Assembly (NCBI RefSeq): GCF_024679095.1
Contig: NW_026111837.1
Span: forward strand, 232,001-296,000
Reading direction: 5' to 3'
DNA from: Eriocheir sinensis
Lineage: Eukaryota; Arthropoda; Malacostraca; Decapoda; Varunidae
Length of the DNA stretch: 64,000 bases
A program made the position numbers and the translations under genes. Positions within the stretch are counted from its first letter, which is position 1. Each line of letters starts with the position of its first letter. Below are positions 28,275 through 40,911 of this stretch, piece by piece. Under the pieces are notes generated by a model that searched no databases, was not told the DNA's origin, and saw only the letters and a program-made list of their open reading frames with translations.

Positions 28275-28613
28275 TGATTTACAGAAAAAAAACCGCTTGT
28301 ATTCCTTTTTCTATTTCCCAGAGGCATTACATCTCATGTAGAAAAAAATGAGGTAGCCGTTCATGGCCTGAAATCAACGCCCCAGGCAAAATTAACGGTG
28401 TTTGGGGGTATGGTTCCCTTTGCAAAAAACGAGAAAAGTTGAATTTTATCGCTTAGTTTTTAGGATGACCTTTGAAATGGGCACCTACCCCATGCATAAA
28501 CGTCCACCGATTCAAATGGCACTTACAGAATTGCTTTACGATGAACGGTAATGGAGTTTTTGTCATTTTACGATGTATTTTATTAGGCTAATTTTATGTA
28601 AAAAAATAAAATG
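28267..28613 (+). repeat. Hairpin block C4, right part
   Basis: The monomer continues from TTGATTTACAG through GGGGTATGG and CACCTACCCCATGCA to the ATGAAGCCATTTCCGT edge of the next C-rich array. It completes the block started at 26206. Confidence 0.8.
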
Positions 28614-29236
28614 AAGCCATTTCCGTATTCCACCTTCTCCCATTAGCTCCCCTCATTACCATCAACCTCATCCCATTCAATTATCACCACGCAAATTACT
28701 GACCCTAATTATTCCCTATTCGACACCTGACATGACCTATTCTCGAATTCCACCTATTCCCATTAGCCCCCCTTATTATTTTTCACCCCCGCCCCTTTTA
28801 ATTATCACCACGCAATTTACTGACCCCATTTTACCAGTATTCGACATCTCACATGACTTATTTTCGAGTTTCACCTACTCCCATTATTCCCCCCCAAATT
28901 ACCGTTAACCCCAGCCCCTTTTAATTATCACCACGCAATTTACTGATCCCATTTACCCCTTATTCGATACCGAACATGACCTAATTACGAATTCCACATA
29001 CTCCCAATAGCCCCCCCTTTTACCCTAGCCCACCGCCCCTTCTGGTTATCACCACGCAATTTATTGACCCCATTTACCAAGTATTCAACACCTCACATGA
29101 TCTATTTTTGAGTTTCGCCGACTCCCATTAGCCCCACCTCATTACCGTTAACCCCCGCCCCCTCTAATTATCACCACGCAATTTACTGACCACATTAATC
29201 CCCTACTCGACACCCCATATGACCTATTTCCGAATT
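28614..29236 (+). repeat. C-rich array A5, about five units
   Basis: Five units of the 122-bp family show C runs up to eight and the ACGCAATTTACTGACCCC-type core. The array ends at the TCTAGTATGTAGATC connector edge. Confidence 0.88.
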
Positions 29237-30060
29237 CTAGTATGTAGATCTTCTTCCTCCTCTTGAGGCCTTATAACGGTGCTGTGCACAGTAACCACTG
29301 CATCGCGGAGCAGGGTCTTCTTCCTCTTCTTCTTTTGACCCATCACACAACACCCAATCTTATGAATTGCTGTTTTCTTACTCTAACCTAACGCGTGAAA
29401 TCGAGTTAGGTTAAGTTAAGGGAACAGCAATTCATAAGGTTTGGTGTTGTGTCGACATGAATGGAAAAAGTGATATTTCTCGCTTAGTTTTTACTCTGAA
29501 CCTTGCAAAGGGTACCTAATCGATGCAGAAAACTCCGACGAGTCGAATGGTACACTCCGAATTGCTCTAAGATAAAAACTAGCGGATATATTTGCAAATA
29601 ACTGTTTGGAATCTCCGATGATTTTTTTGATTTACAGAAAAAAATCCGCTTATATTCCAAGTTTTATTCCTCAGAGGCATTTCACCTGATGTAGAAAAGG
29701 ATGAGGAAGCCGTTCATGGCCTGAAATCAACGCTCCGGGCAAAATTAACGGTGTTAGGGGTATGGTCCCCTCTGCGAGAAAGAAGAAATTTGAATTTTCT
29801 CGCTAAGTATTTGGTCTGAACTTTGAAAAGAGCACCTACGCCATGCAGAAACGTTTCCCGAATCGAATGGTACCCTCAGAATTGCTTTACGACGAACGCA
29901 AATGGAGTTATTGTCATTTTACCACGGATTTCATTAGGCTATTTATATATTAAATAGTAAAATGATGCAATTTCTTTACATTTAAGTATTTTGATTCGAA
30001 GAGGCACTTCATCTTATGTCGAAAATGATGAGGAAGTCTCAAATCAACGCTCCGGGCAAT
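29237..30060 (+). repeat. Hairpin block C5 with two monomers
   Basis: Connector and hairpin (29345-29452) are followed by two diverged monomers. The first starts GGGTACCTAATCGATGCAG and the second AGAGCACCTACGCCATGCAG. Both share CGAATGGTAC and GAATTGCT landmarks. This is the first block, reading from the left, that leads into the A-rich T module. Confidence 0.85.
29345..29452 (+). repeat. 108-nt hairpin, copy 5
   Basis: This is a full-length 51+6+51 hairpin. It has AACCTAACGCG before the loop and CGAGTTAGGTTAAG after it. Confidence 0.92.
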
Positions 30061-30234
30061 TTGAACAATGGAATGCAACACCATACAATGAAGTGGAATA
30101 GAGTTCGATGAAATTCAACACAAAACAATAAAATGGAACAGATAATAATGAAAAGGAAGTCATTATAATCATATGGAACACAAAACAAGGAAATCCAACA
30201 CAATGCAATGAATTGCAACACAACTCATACACAT
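30061..30234 (+). repeat. A-rich T module, roughly 20-bp irregular repeats
   Basis: The block is made of variants of AATGGAATGCAACAC, AATGAAATTCAACAC and AATGAATTGCAACAC, spaced about 18-22 bp apart. It sits between a monomer and a 40-bp array in four left-hand positions and one inverted right-hand position. The open frames of 60-62 codons recur because the DNA is duplicated; no protein family is recognised. Confidence 0.8.
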
Positions 30235-30776
30235 ATCGAGTCTAGCACATGATCGGGCCATGGTGAACCCATATCACGAGTCAAGCACATGATCAGGCGG
30301 TGGTGAAAACATATAACGAGTCCAGAACATGATCAGGCTATGGTGAACTTCTTACACGAGTCTAGCACATGATCTGGCCGTGGTGAACTTATAACACGAG
30401 TCTAGCACATGATTAGGCCGTGGTGAAAACATATCACGAGTCTAGCACATGATCAGGCCGTGGTGAGCTTATAACACGAGTCTAGCACATGATTAGGCCG
30501 TGGTGAAAACATATCACGAGTCCAGCACATGATCAGGCCGTGGTGATCGCGTATCACGAGTCCAGCACATGATCAGGCCGTGGTTAACTCATACCGCGAG
30601 TGTAGCACATGATCAAGCCGTGATGATTACATATCACGTGTCTAGCACATGATCAGGTCATGTTGAACACATATCACGAGTCCAGCACATGATCAGGCCG
30701 TGGTGAACACATATAACGAGTCCAGCACATGATCGGGCCATGGTGAACTCATACCACGAGTGTGGTGCATGATCGG
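30235..30776 (+). repeat. 40-bp satellite array S2, about 14 units
   Basis: Units alternate GAGTCTAGC and GAGTCCAGC variants and CATATCACG versus CATACCACG endings. The array exits through the 'GGTCCTTGGTGAAGGTCTTC' type joint into the next hairpin block. Confidence 0.93.
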
Positions 30777-31356
30777 TCCTTGGTGAAGGTCTTCTTCCTC
30801 CTCTTCTTTTGACCCATTATACAACACCCAACCTTATGAATTGCTGTTTTCTTACTCTAACCTAAGTCATGAAATCGAGTTAGGTTAAGGTAAGGGAACA
30901 GCAATTCATAAGGTTGGGTGTTGTGTCGACATGTATGGAAAAAGTGATATTTCTCGCTTAGTTTTTACTCTGAACTTTGCAAAGGGTACCTAATCGATGC
31001 AGAAAACTCCGACGAATCGAATGCTACACTCAGAATTGCTCTAAGATAAAAACTAGCGGATATATTTGCAAATATCTGTTTGGAATCTTCGATGATTTTT
31101 TTGATTTACAGAAAAATACCCGCTTTTATTGCTAGTTTTATTCCCAGAGGCATTTCACCTTATGAAGAAAAGGATGAGGAAGCCGTTCATGGCCTGAAAT
31201 CGTCGCTCCGGGCAAAATTGACGGTGTTAGGGGTATGGTCCCCTCTGCGGGAAAAAAGAAAAGTTAAATTTTCTCGCTAAGTATTTGGTCTGAACTTTTG
31301 AAAGAGCACCTTCGCCATGCAGAAACGTCCCCCGAATCGAATGGTACCCTCAGAAT
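30777..31356 (+). repeat. Hairpin block C6
   Basis: A short pyrimidine-rich lead precedes the hairpin (30819-30926) and the monomers. It ends at CTCAGAATTG, the same base position at which the polypurine tract begins in block C8. Confidence 0.85.
30819..30926 (+). repeat. 108-nt hairpin, copy 6
   Basis: This is a full-length copy. The left arm near the loop reads CTAACCTAAGTCA and the right arm CGAGTTAGGTTAAGG, with one extra tip mismatch. Confidence 0.91.
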
Positions 31357-31791
31357 TGAAGAGGAGGAAGAGGAGGAAGTGGATGAAGAAGAGGAGGAGG
31401 AAAAGGAGGAGGAGGAAGAGGAAGAGGAGGAAGAAAAGGAGGAAGTAGTAGGAATGAGGGGAGGAAGGAGGAGGAAGGAGGAGGAAGAGGAGGAGGAGGA
31501 GGAGCAGGAGGAGGAGGAGGAAGAGAAGGAAGAGGGGGAGGAGGAAGAGGATGAAGGAAGAGGAGAAATAGGAAGAGGGGGAATAAGAGGAGGAGTAAGA
31601 GGAAGAGGAGGAGGAGGAGGAGTAGGAAGAGGAGGAGGAGGAGGAGTAGGAAGAAAGGGAGGAGGAAGAAGACATGAAGGAGGAGGAGGAGGAAGAAGAA
31701 GAGAAGAAGGAGGAGGGGGAGGAAGAGGAGGAGTAGGAAGAGGAAGATGAGATGGAGGAGGAGGAGGAGGAAGAAGAAGAGAAGAAGGAGG
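31357..31791 (+). repeat. GGA-rich polypurine tract G1
   Basis: About 435 bp are almost pure A/G on the plus strand, with GAGGAGGAAG texture and rare interruptions. All frames on both strands translate as low-complexity E/G/R or S/P/L runs. These are rejected as genes. It ends in GAGGCCGTTTTGAACACG, where the 40-bp array starts. Confidence 0.95.
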
Positions 31792-33708
31792 CCGTTTTGA
31801 ACACGTATCACAAGTCCAGCAAATGATCGGGCCATGGTGAATCCATATCACGAGTCAAGCACATGATGAAGCCGTGGTGAATACATATCACGAGTCCAGC
31901 ACATGATCGGGCCATGGTGAATCCATATCACGAGTCTAGTACATGTTCATGCCATGATGAATCCATTTTAGTAGTGTAGCACATGATCAGGACGTGATGA
32001 ACACTTATCATGAGTCCAGGACATGATCAGGATGTGGTTAAGCCATACCACGAGTCCAGCACATGATCAGGCCGTGGTGAACACATATGACAAGTCCAGC
32101 ACAGGATCAGGCCGTGGTGAATACATATCACAAGTCCAGCATAGAATCAGGCCGTGGTGAGCACATATCTCTAGTTCAGCACATTGTCGGGCCATGGTGG
32201 ATCCATATCACGAGTCTAGTACATGATCAGGCCGTGGTGAATACATATCACGAGTCTAGCACATTATCGGGCCATGGTGAATCCATATCACTAGTCCAGC
32301 AAATGATCGGGCCGTGTTGAACTCATCCCACGAGTCTAGCACACGATCGGGCCGTAGTGAATACATATCACGAGTCTAGCACATGATCAGGCCATGGTGA
32401 ACACATATCACGAGTCCAGCACATGATTAGGCCGTGGTAAACTCATACCACGAGTCTAGTACATGATCGGTCCATGGTGTACTCATACCACGAGTCTAGC
32501 ACATGATCAGGCAGTGGTGAATACATATCACGAGTCTAGCACATGATCAGGCCGTGGTGAACACAGTTCACGAGTCCAGCACATGGTCAGGCCGTGGTTA
32601 ACTCATACCACGAGTCTAGTACATGATCGGTCCATGGTGAACTCATACCACGAGTCTAGCACATGATCAGGCAGTGGTAAATAAATATCACGAGTCTAGC
32701 ACATGATCAGACCGTGGTGAACTCATAACACGAGTCTAGCACATGATTAGGCCGTGGTGAAAACATATCACGAGTCCAGCACATGATCAGGCCGTTGTGA
32801 GCACTTATCACGAGTCCAGCACATGATCAGGCAGTGGTGATCTTATAAAACGAGTCTAGCACATGATCGGGCCGTGGTGAACACATCACGAGTCCAGCAC
32901 ATGATCAGGCCGTGGTTAACTCATAACACGAGTTTAGCACATGATTAGGCCGTGGTGAAAACATATCTTGAGTCCAGCACATGATCAGGCCGTGGTGGAC
33001 GCGTATCACGAGTCCAGCACATGATCAGGCAGTGGTGAACTTATACAACGAGTCTAGCACATGATCAGGCCGTGGTGAACTCATACCACGAGTCTAGTAC
33101 GTGATCGGTCCATGGTGAGCTCATACCACGAGTCTAGCACATGATCAAACCGTGGAGATTACATATCACGAGTCTATCACATGATCAGGTGATGTTGAAC
33201 ACATATCACGAGTCTAGCACATGATCAGGCCGTGGTGAACTCATAACACGAGTCTAGCACATGATTAGGCCGTGGAGAAAACATATCACGAGTCTAGCAC
33301 ATGATCAGGCCGTGGTGAACTCATAACACGAGTCTAGCACATGATTAGGCCGTGGTGAAAACATATCACGAGTCCAGCACATGATCAGGCCGTGGTGATC
33401 GCGTATCACGAGTCCAACACATGATCATGCCGTGGTGAACACATATCACGAGTCCAGCACATGATCAGGCCGTGGTGAACTCATACCACGAGTCCAGCAC
33501 ATGATCAGGCCGTGGTGAACTCATACCACGAGTCTAGCACATGATCAGGCCGTGGTGAACACATATCACGAGTCCAGCACATGATCAGGCCGTGGTGAAC
33601 ACATATCACGAGTCCAGCACATGATCAGGCCGTGGTGAACTCATACCACGAGTCTAGCACATGATCGGGCCATGGTGAATCCATATCACGAGTGTAGTAC
33701 ATGATCAG
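31792..33708 (+). repeat. 40-bp satellite array S3, about 48 units
   Basis: This is the same family as the other S arrays. A 2-bp shortened unit at about 32884 (ACACATCACG instead of ACACATATCACG) is shared with the array at 38017 and with the inverted array at 56160, which marks common ancestry. Confidence 0.95.
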
Positions 33709-34773
33709 TCCTTGGTGAAGGTCTTCTTCCTTTTCTTTGACCATCATAACATTCCATTATGAATTGCTGTTTTCTTACTCTAACCTAAGTCGTGAAATCG
33801 AGTTAGGGTAAGGGAGCAGCAATTCATAAGGTGTGGTGTTGTGTCGACATGTATGGAAAAAGTGATATTTCTCGCTTAGTTTTTACTCTGAACTTTGCAA
33901 AGGGTACCTAATCGATGCAGAAAACTCCGACGAATCGAATGGTACACTCAGAATTGCTCTAAGATAAAAAGTAGCGGATATATTTGCAAATAACTGTTTG
34001 GAATCTTCGATGATTTTTTTTATTTACAGAAAAAAACCAGCTTTTATTCCTAGTTTTATTCCCCAGAGGCATTTCACCTCATGTAGAAACGGATGAGGAA
34101 GCCGTTCATGGCCTGAAATTAACGCTCCGGGCAAAATTAACGGTGTTAGGGGTATGGTCCCCTCTGCGGGAAACAAGAAAAGTTGTATTTTCTCGCTAAG
34201 TATTTGGTCTGAAATTTGAAAAGAGCACCTACGCCATGCAGAAACGTCCCCCGAATCGAATGGTACCCTTAGAATTGCTATAAGATAAAAACTAGCGGAT
34301 ATATCTGCAAATAACAGTTTGGAATCTTCGATGATTTTGTTGATTTACAAAAAAAAACTCGCTTTTATTGCTAGTGTTATTTCCCAGAGGCATTTCACCT
34401 TATGTAGAAAAGGATGAGGAAGCCGTTCATGGCCTGAAATCAACGCTCCGGGCAAAATTAACGGTGTTAGGGGTATGGTCCCCTCTGCGAGAAAGAAGAA
34501 AAGTTGAATTTTCTCGCTAAGTATTTGGTCTGAACTTTGAAAAGAGCACCTACGCCATGCAGAAACGTTTCCCGAATCGAATGGTACCCTCAGAATTGCT
34601 TTACGACGAACGCAAATGGAGTTATTGTCATTTTACCATGGATTTTATTAGGCTATTTTTATATTAAATCATAAAATGATGCAATTTCCTTTTATTTAAG
34701 TATTTTGAGTCGAAGAGGCACTTCATCTTATGTCGAAAATGATGAGGAAGCCTCAAATCAACGCTCCGGGCAA
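33709..34773 (+). repeat. Hairpin block C7 with three monomers
   Basis: A degenerate hairpin (33746-33844) is followed by three tandem monomers of about 320 bp. GATGAGGAAG and GGGGTATGGTCCCC marks recur near 34093/34150 and 34414/34470. The block ends at the T module. Confidence 0.85.
33746..33844 (+). repeat. Hairpin, copy 7 (eroded left arm)
   Basis: The left arm is shortened and mutated (ATCATAACATTCCATTATG). The right arm and loop are close to consensus but lack part of the TTAAGG stretch. Confidence 0.8.
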
Positions 34774-34951
34774 TTTGAACAATGGAATGCAACACCATAC
34801 AATGAAGTGGAATAGAGTTCGATGAAATTCAACACAAAACAATAAAATGGAACAGATAACAATGAAAAGAAAGTCATTATAATCATATGGAACACAAAAC
34901 AATGAAATCCAACACAATGCAATGAATTGCAACACAACTCATACACATACC
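34774..34951 (+). repeat. A-rich T module, copy 2
   Basis: This is nearly identical to the block at 30061-30234. It starts with GAACAATGGAATGCAACACC and ends with CAACTCATACAC before the 40-bp array. Confidence 0.85.
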
Positions 34952-37034
34952 GAGTCTAACACATGATCGGGCCATGGTGAATCCATATCACGAGTCAAGC
35001 ACATGATCAGGCGGTGGTGGAAACATATAACGAGTCCAGAACATGATCAGGCCATGGTGAACTTCTTACACGAGTCTAGCACATGATCTGGCCGTGGTGA
35101 ACTTATACCACGAGTCTAGCACATGATCGGGCAGTGGTGAACACATATCACGAGTCCAGCACATGATCAGGTCGTGGTTAACTCAAACCACGAGTCTACC
35201 ACATGATCAGGCCGTGGTGACTACATATCACGAATCTAGCACATGATCAGGCCGTGGTGAACACATATGATGAGTCCAGCACAGGATCTGGCTGTGGTGA
35301 ATACATATCACGAGTCCAGCATAGAATCTGGCCGTGGTGAGCACATATCTCTAGTTCAGCACATTGTCGGGCAATGGTGGATCCATATCACGAGTCTAGT
35401 ACATGATAAGGCCGTGGTGAATACATATCACGAGTCTAGCACATGATCGGGCCATGGTGAATCCATATCACTAGTCTAGCACATGATTGGGCCATGGTGA
35501 ATCCATATCACAAGTCTAGCACACGATCGGGCCGTGGTGAATACATATCAGGAGGCTAGCACATGATCAGGCCGTGGTAAACACATATCACGAGTCCAGC
35601 ACATGATTATGCCGTGGTGAACTCATACCACGAGTCTAGTACATGATCGGTCCATGGTGAACTCATACCACGAGTCTAGCACATGATCAGGCAGTGGTGA
35701 ATACATATCACGAGTCTAGCACATGATCAGGTTGTGGTGAACACATATCACGAGTCCAGCACATGGTCAGGCCATGGTAAACTCATACCACGAGTCTAGT
35801 ACATGATCTGTCCATGGTGAACTCATACCACGAGTCTAGTACATGATCAGGCAGTGGTGAATACATATCACGAGTCTAGCACATGATCAGGCCGTGGTGA
35901 ACACAGATCACGAGTCCAGCACATGGTCAGGACGTGGTGAGCACATACCACGAGTCTAGTACATGATCGGTCCATGGTGAACTCATACCACGAGTCTAGC
36001 ACATGATCAGGCAGTGGTGAATACATATCACGAGTCTAGCACATGATCAGGCCGTGGTGAACTTATAACACGAGTCTAGCACATGATTAGGCCGTGGTGA
36101 AAACATATCACGAGTCCAGCACATGATCAGGCCGTGGTGAACGCGTATCACGAGTCCAGCACATGATCAGGCAGTGGTGAACTTATACAGCGAGTCTAGC
36201 ACATGATCAGGCCGTGGTGAACTTATACAACGAGTCTAGCACATGATCAGGCCGTGGTGAACTTATACAACGAGTCTAGTACATGATCGGTCCATGGTGA
36301 GCACATACCACGAGTCTAGCACATGATCAAACCGTGGAGATTACATATCACGAGTCTATCACATGATCAGGTCATGTTGAACACATATCACGAGTCCAGC
36401 ACATGGTCAGGCCGTGGTGAACTCTTACCACGAGTCTAGTACATGATCGGTCCATGGTGAACTCATACCACGAGTCTAGCACATGATCAGGCAGTGGTGA
36501 ATACATATCACGAGTCTAGCACATGATCAGGCCGTGGTGAACTCATACCACGAGTCTAGCACATGATCAGGCAGTGGTGAATACATATCACGAGTCTAGC
36601 ACATGATCAGGCCGTGGTGAACTCATACCACGAGTCTAGCACATGATCGCTCTATGAGTCTACAACATGATCAGGCAGTGGTGAATACATATCACGAGTC
36701 TAGCACATGATTAGGCCGTGTTGAAAACATAACACGAGTCTAGCACATGATTAGGCCGTGGTGAAAACATATCACGAGTCCAGCACATGATCAGGCCGTG
36801 GTGATCGCGTATCACGAGTCCAGCACATGATCAGGCCGTGGTTAACTCATACCACGAGTCTAGCACATGATCAAGCCGTGGTGATTACATATCACGAGTC
36901 TAGCACATGATCAGGCCGTGGTGAACACATATCACGAGTCCAGCACATGATCAGGCCGTGGTGAACTCATACCACGAGTCTAGCACATGATCGGGCCATG
37001 GTGAATCCATATCACGAGTGTAGTACATGATCAG
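34952..37034 (+). repeat. 40-bp satellite array S4, about 52 units
   Basis: The array is regular except for a truncated unit near 36647-36665 (GATCGCTCTATGAGTCTAC), which shifts the phase of all following units. It exits through the CAGTCCTTGGTGAAGG joint. Confidence 0.95.
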
Positions 37035-37573
37035 TCCTTGGTGAAGGTCTTCTTCCTTATGAATTGCTGTTTTCTTACTCTAACCTAACTCGTGAAATCG
37101 AGTTAGGTTAAGGTAAGGGAACAGCAATTCATATGGTTGGGTGTTGTGTCGACATGGAAAAGTGATATCTAGCTTAGTTTTTACTCTGAACTTTGCAAAG
37201 GGTACCTAATCGATGCAGAAAACTCCGACGAATCGAATGGTACACTCAGAATTGCTCTAAGATAAAAACTAGCGGATATATTTGCAAATAACTGTTTGGA
37301 ATCTTCGATGATTTTTTTTATTTACAGAAAAAACCCCGCTTTTATTCCTTTTTTTATTCCCCAAAGGCATTTCACCTTATGTAGAAAAGGATGAGGAAGC
37401 CGTTCATGGCCTGAAATGAACGCTCCGTTCAAAATTAACGGTGTTAGGGGTATGGTCCCCTCTGCGGGAAACAAGAAATGTTGTATTTTCTCGCTAAGTA
37501 TTTGGTCTGAACTTTTGAAAGAGCACCTTCGCCATGCAGAAACGTCCCCCGAATCGAATGGTACCCTCAGAAT
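37035..37573 (+). repeat. Hairpin block C8
   Basis: The hairpin (37056-37149) has lost the outer 13 or so bases of its left arm. One monomer follows with TTCCCCAAAGGCATTTC and GGGGTATGGTCCCC. It ends at CAGAATTG, the edge of the polypurine tract. Confidence 0.83.
37056..37149 (+). repeat. Hairpin, copy 8 (left arm truncated)
   Basis: The left arm starts at CTTATGAATTGCTG, directly after CTTCTTC. The right arm is complete to GTGTTGTGT, so its outer end has no partner. Confidence 0.85.
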
Positions 37574-38016
37574 TGAAGAGGAGGAAGAGGAGGAAGTGGA
37601 TGAAGAAGAGGAAGAGGAGGAGGAAAAGGAGGAGGAGGAAGAGGAAGAGGAGGAAGAAAAGGAGGAAGTAGTAGGAATGAGGGGAGGAAGGAGGAGGAAG
37701 GAGGAGGAAGAGGAGGAGGAGGAGGAGCAGGAGGAGGAGGAGGAAGAGAAGGAAGAGGGGGAGGAGGAAGAGGAAGAAGGAAGAGGAGAAATAGGAAGAG
37801 GGGGAATAAGAGGAGGAGTAAGAGGAAGAGGAGGAGGAGGAGGAGTAGGAAGAGGAGGAGGAGGAGGAGTAGGAAGAAAGGGAGGAGGAAGAAGACATGA
37901 AGGAGGAGGAGGAGGAAGAAGAAGAGAAGAAGGAGGAGGCGGAGGAGGAGGAGGAGTAGGAAGAGGAAGATGAGATGGAGGAGGAGGAGGAGGAAGAAGA
38001 AGAGAAGAAAGAGGCC
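37574..38016 (+). repeat. GGA-rich polypurine tract G2
   Basis: This is a close copy of the tract at 31357, offset by about 6217 bp, with small in-tract length differences. It is almost pure purine on the plus strand. No gene is called. Confidence 0.95.
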
Positions 38017-39930
38017 GTTTTGAACACGTATTACAAGTCCAGTATATGATCGGGCCATGGTGAATCCATATCACGAGTCTAGCACATGATGAAGCCGTGG
38101 TGAATACATATCACGAGTCCAGCACATGATCGGGCCATGGTGAATCCATATCACGAGTCTAGTACATGTTCAGGCCATGATGAATCCATTTTAGTAGTGT
38201 AGCACATGATCAGGACGTGATGAACACTTATCATGAGTCCAGGACATGATCAGGATGTGGTTAAGCCATACCACGAGTCCAGCACATGATCAGGCCGTGG
38301 TGAACACATATGACGAGTCCAGCACAGGATCAGGCCGTGGTGAATACATATCACAAGTCCAGCATAGAATCAGGCCGTGGTGAGCACATATCTCTAGTTC
38401 AGCACATTGTCGGGCCATGGTGGATCCATATCACGAGTCTAGTACATGATCAGGCCGTGGTGAATACATATCACGAGTCTAGCACATGATCGGGCCATGG
38501 TGAATCCATATCACTAGTCCAGCAAATGATCGGGCCGTGTTGAACTCATCCCACGAGTCTAGCACACGATCGGGCCGTAGTGAATACATATCACGAGTCT
38601 AGCACATGATCAGGCCATGGTGAACACATATCACGAGTCCAGCACATGATTAGGCCGTGGTAAACTCATACCACGAGTCTAGTACATGATCGGTCCATGG
38701 TGTACTCATACCACGAGTCTAGCACATGATCAGGCAGTGGTGAATACATATCACGAGTCTAGCACATGATCAGGCCGTGGTGAACACAGTTCACGAGTCC
38801 AGCACATGGTCAGGCCGTGGTTAACTCATACCACGAGTCTAGTACATGATCGGTCCATGGTGAACTCATACCACGAGTCTAGCACATGATCAGGCAGTGG
38901 TAAATAAATATCACGAGTCTAGCACATGATCAGACCGTGGTGAACTCATAACACGAGTCTAGCACATGATTAGGCCGTGGTGAAAACATATCACGAGTCC
39001 AGCACATGATCAGGCCGTTGTGAGCACTTATCACGAGTCCAGCACATGATCAGGCAGTGGTGATCTTATAAAACGAGTCTAGCACATGATCGGGCCGTGG
39101 TGAACACATCACGAGTCCAGCACATGATCAGGCCGTGGTTAACTCATAACACGAGTTTAGCACATGATTAGGCCGTGGTGAAAACATATCTTGAGTCCAG
39201 CACATGATCAGGCCGTGGTGGACGCGTATCACGAGTCCAGCACATGATCAGGCAGTGGTGAACTTATACAACGAGTCTAGCACATGATCAGGCCGTGGTG
39301 AACTCATACCACGAGTCTAGTACGTGATCGGTCCATGGTGAGCTCATACCACGAGTCTAGCACATGATCAAACCGTGGAGATTACATATCACGAGTCTAT
39401 CACATGATCAGGTGATGTTGAACACATATCACGAGTCTAGCACATGATCAGGCCGTGGTGAACTCATAACACGAGTCTAGCACATGATTAGGCCGTGGTG
39501 AAAACATATCACGAGTCTAGCACATGATCAGGCCGTGGTGAACTCATAACACGAGTCTAGCACATGATTAGGCCGTGGTGAAAACATATCACGAGTCCAG
39601 CACATGATCAGGCCGTGGTGATCGCGTATCACGAGTCCAACACATGATCATGCCGTGGTGAACACATATCACGAGTCCAGCACATGATCAGGCCGTGGTG
39701 AACTCATACCACGAGTCCAGCACATGATCAGGCCGTGGTGAACTCATACCACGAGTCTAGCACATGATCAGGCCGTGGTGAACACATATCACGAGTCCAG
39801 CACATGATCAGGCCGTGGTGAACACATATCACGAGTCCAGCACATGATCAGGCCGTGGTGAACTCATACCACGAGTCTAGCACATGATCGGGCCATGGTG
39901 AATCCATATCACGAGTGTAGTACATGATCA
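38017..39930 (+). repeat. 40-bp satellite array S5, near-duplicate of S3
   Basis: The unit-by-unit variant order matches the array at 31792-33708, including the 2-bp short unit at about 39104 and the unusual ACACAGTTCACG unit. It is the downstream copy in a higher-order repeat of about 6.22 kb. Confidence 0.95.
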
Positions 39931-40733
39931 GTCCTTGGTGAAGGTCTTCTTCCTCTTCTTCTTTTGACCCATCATACAACACCCAACCTTATGAATTGCT
40001 GTTTTCTTACTCTAACCTAAGTCGTGAAATCGAGTTAGGTTAAGGTAAGGGAACAGCAATTCATAAGGTTGGGTGTTGTGTCGACATGTATGGAAAAAGT
40101 GATATTTCTCGCTTAGTTTTTACTCTGAACTTTGCAAAGGGTACCTAATCGATGCAGAAAACTCCGACGAATCGAATGGTACACTCAGAATTGCTCTAAG
40201 ATAAAAAGTAGCGGATATATTTGCAAATAACTGTTTGGAATCTTCGATGATTTTTTTTATTTACAGAAAAAAACCAGCTTTTATTCCTAGTTTTATTCCC
40301 CAGAGGCATTTCACCTCATGTAGAAACGGATGAGGAAGCCGTTCATGGCCTGAAATCAACGCTCCGGGCAAAATTAACGAAGCCGTTCATGGCCTGAAAT
40401 CAACGCTCCGGGCAAAATTAACGGTGTTAGGGGTATGGTCCCCTCTGCGAGAAAGAAGAAAAGTTGAATTTTCTCGCAAAGTATTTGGTCTGAACTTTGA
40501 AAAGAGCACCTACGCCATGCAGAAACGTTTCCCGAATCGAATGGTACGCTCAGAATTGCTTTACGACGAACGCAAATGGAGTTATTGTCATTTTACCATG
40601 GATTTTATTAGGCTATTTTTATATTAAATCATAAAATGATGCAATTTCCTTTTATTTAAGTATTTTGAGTCGAAGAGGCACTTCATCTTATGTCGAAAAT
40701 GATGAGGAAGCCTCAAATCAACGCTCCGGGCAA
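39931..40733 (+). repeat. Hairpin block C9 with partial monomer duplication
   Basis: The hairpin (39974-40081) and monomers are present. At 40375-40425 a segment reading AAGCCGTTCATGGCCTGAAA is repeated after a truncated monomer, a local deletion or duplication joint. The block leads to the T module. Confidence 0.85.
39974..40081 (+). repeat. 108-nt hairpin, copy 9
   Basis: This is full length, with loop side AAGTCG, TGAAAT, CGAGTT. The outer arms ACCCAACCTTATGAATTGC and its complement are perfectly matched. Confidence 0.92.
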
Positions 40734-40911
40734 TTCGAACAATGGAATGCAACACCATACAATGAAGTGGAATAGAGTTCGATGAAATTCAACACAAAAC
40801 AATAAAATGGAACAGATAACAATGAAAAGAAAGTCATTATAATCATATGCAACACAAAACAATGAAATCCAACACAATGCAATGAATTGCAACACAACTC
40901 ATACACATACC
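40734..40911 (+). repeat. A-rich T module, copy 3
   Basis: This is almost identical to 34774-34951, about 5960 bp downstream of it. It carries ATATGCAACAC where copy 2 has ATATGGAACAC. Confidence 0.85.
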
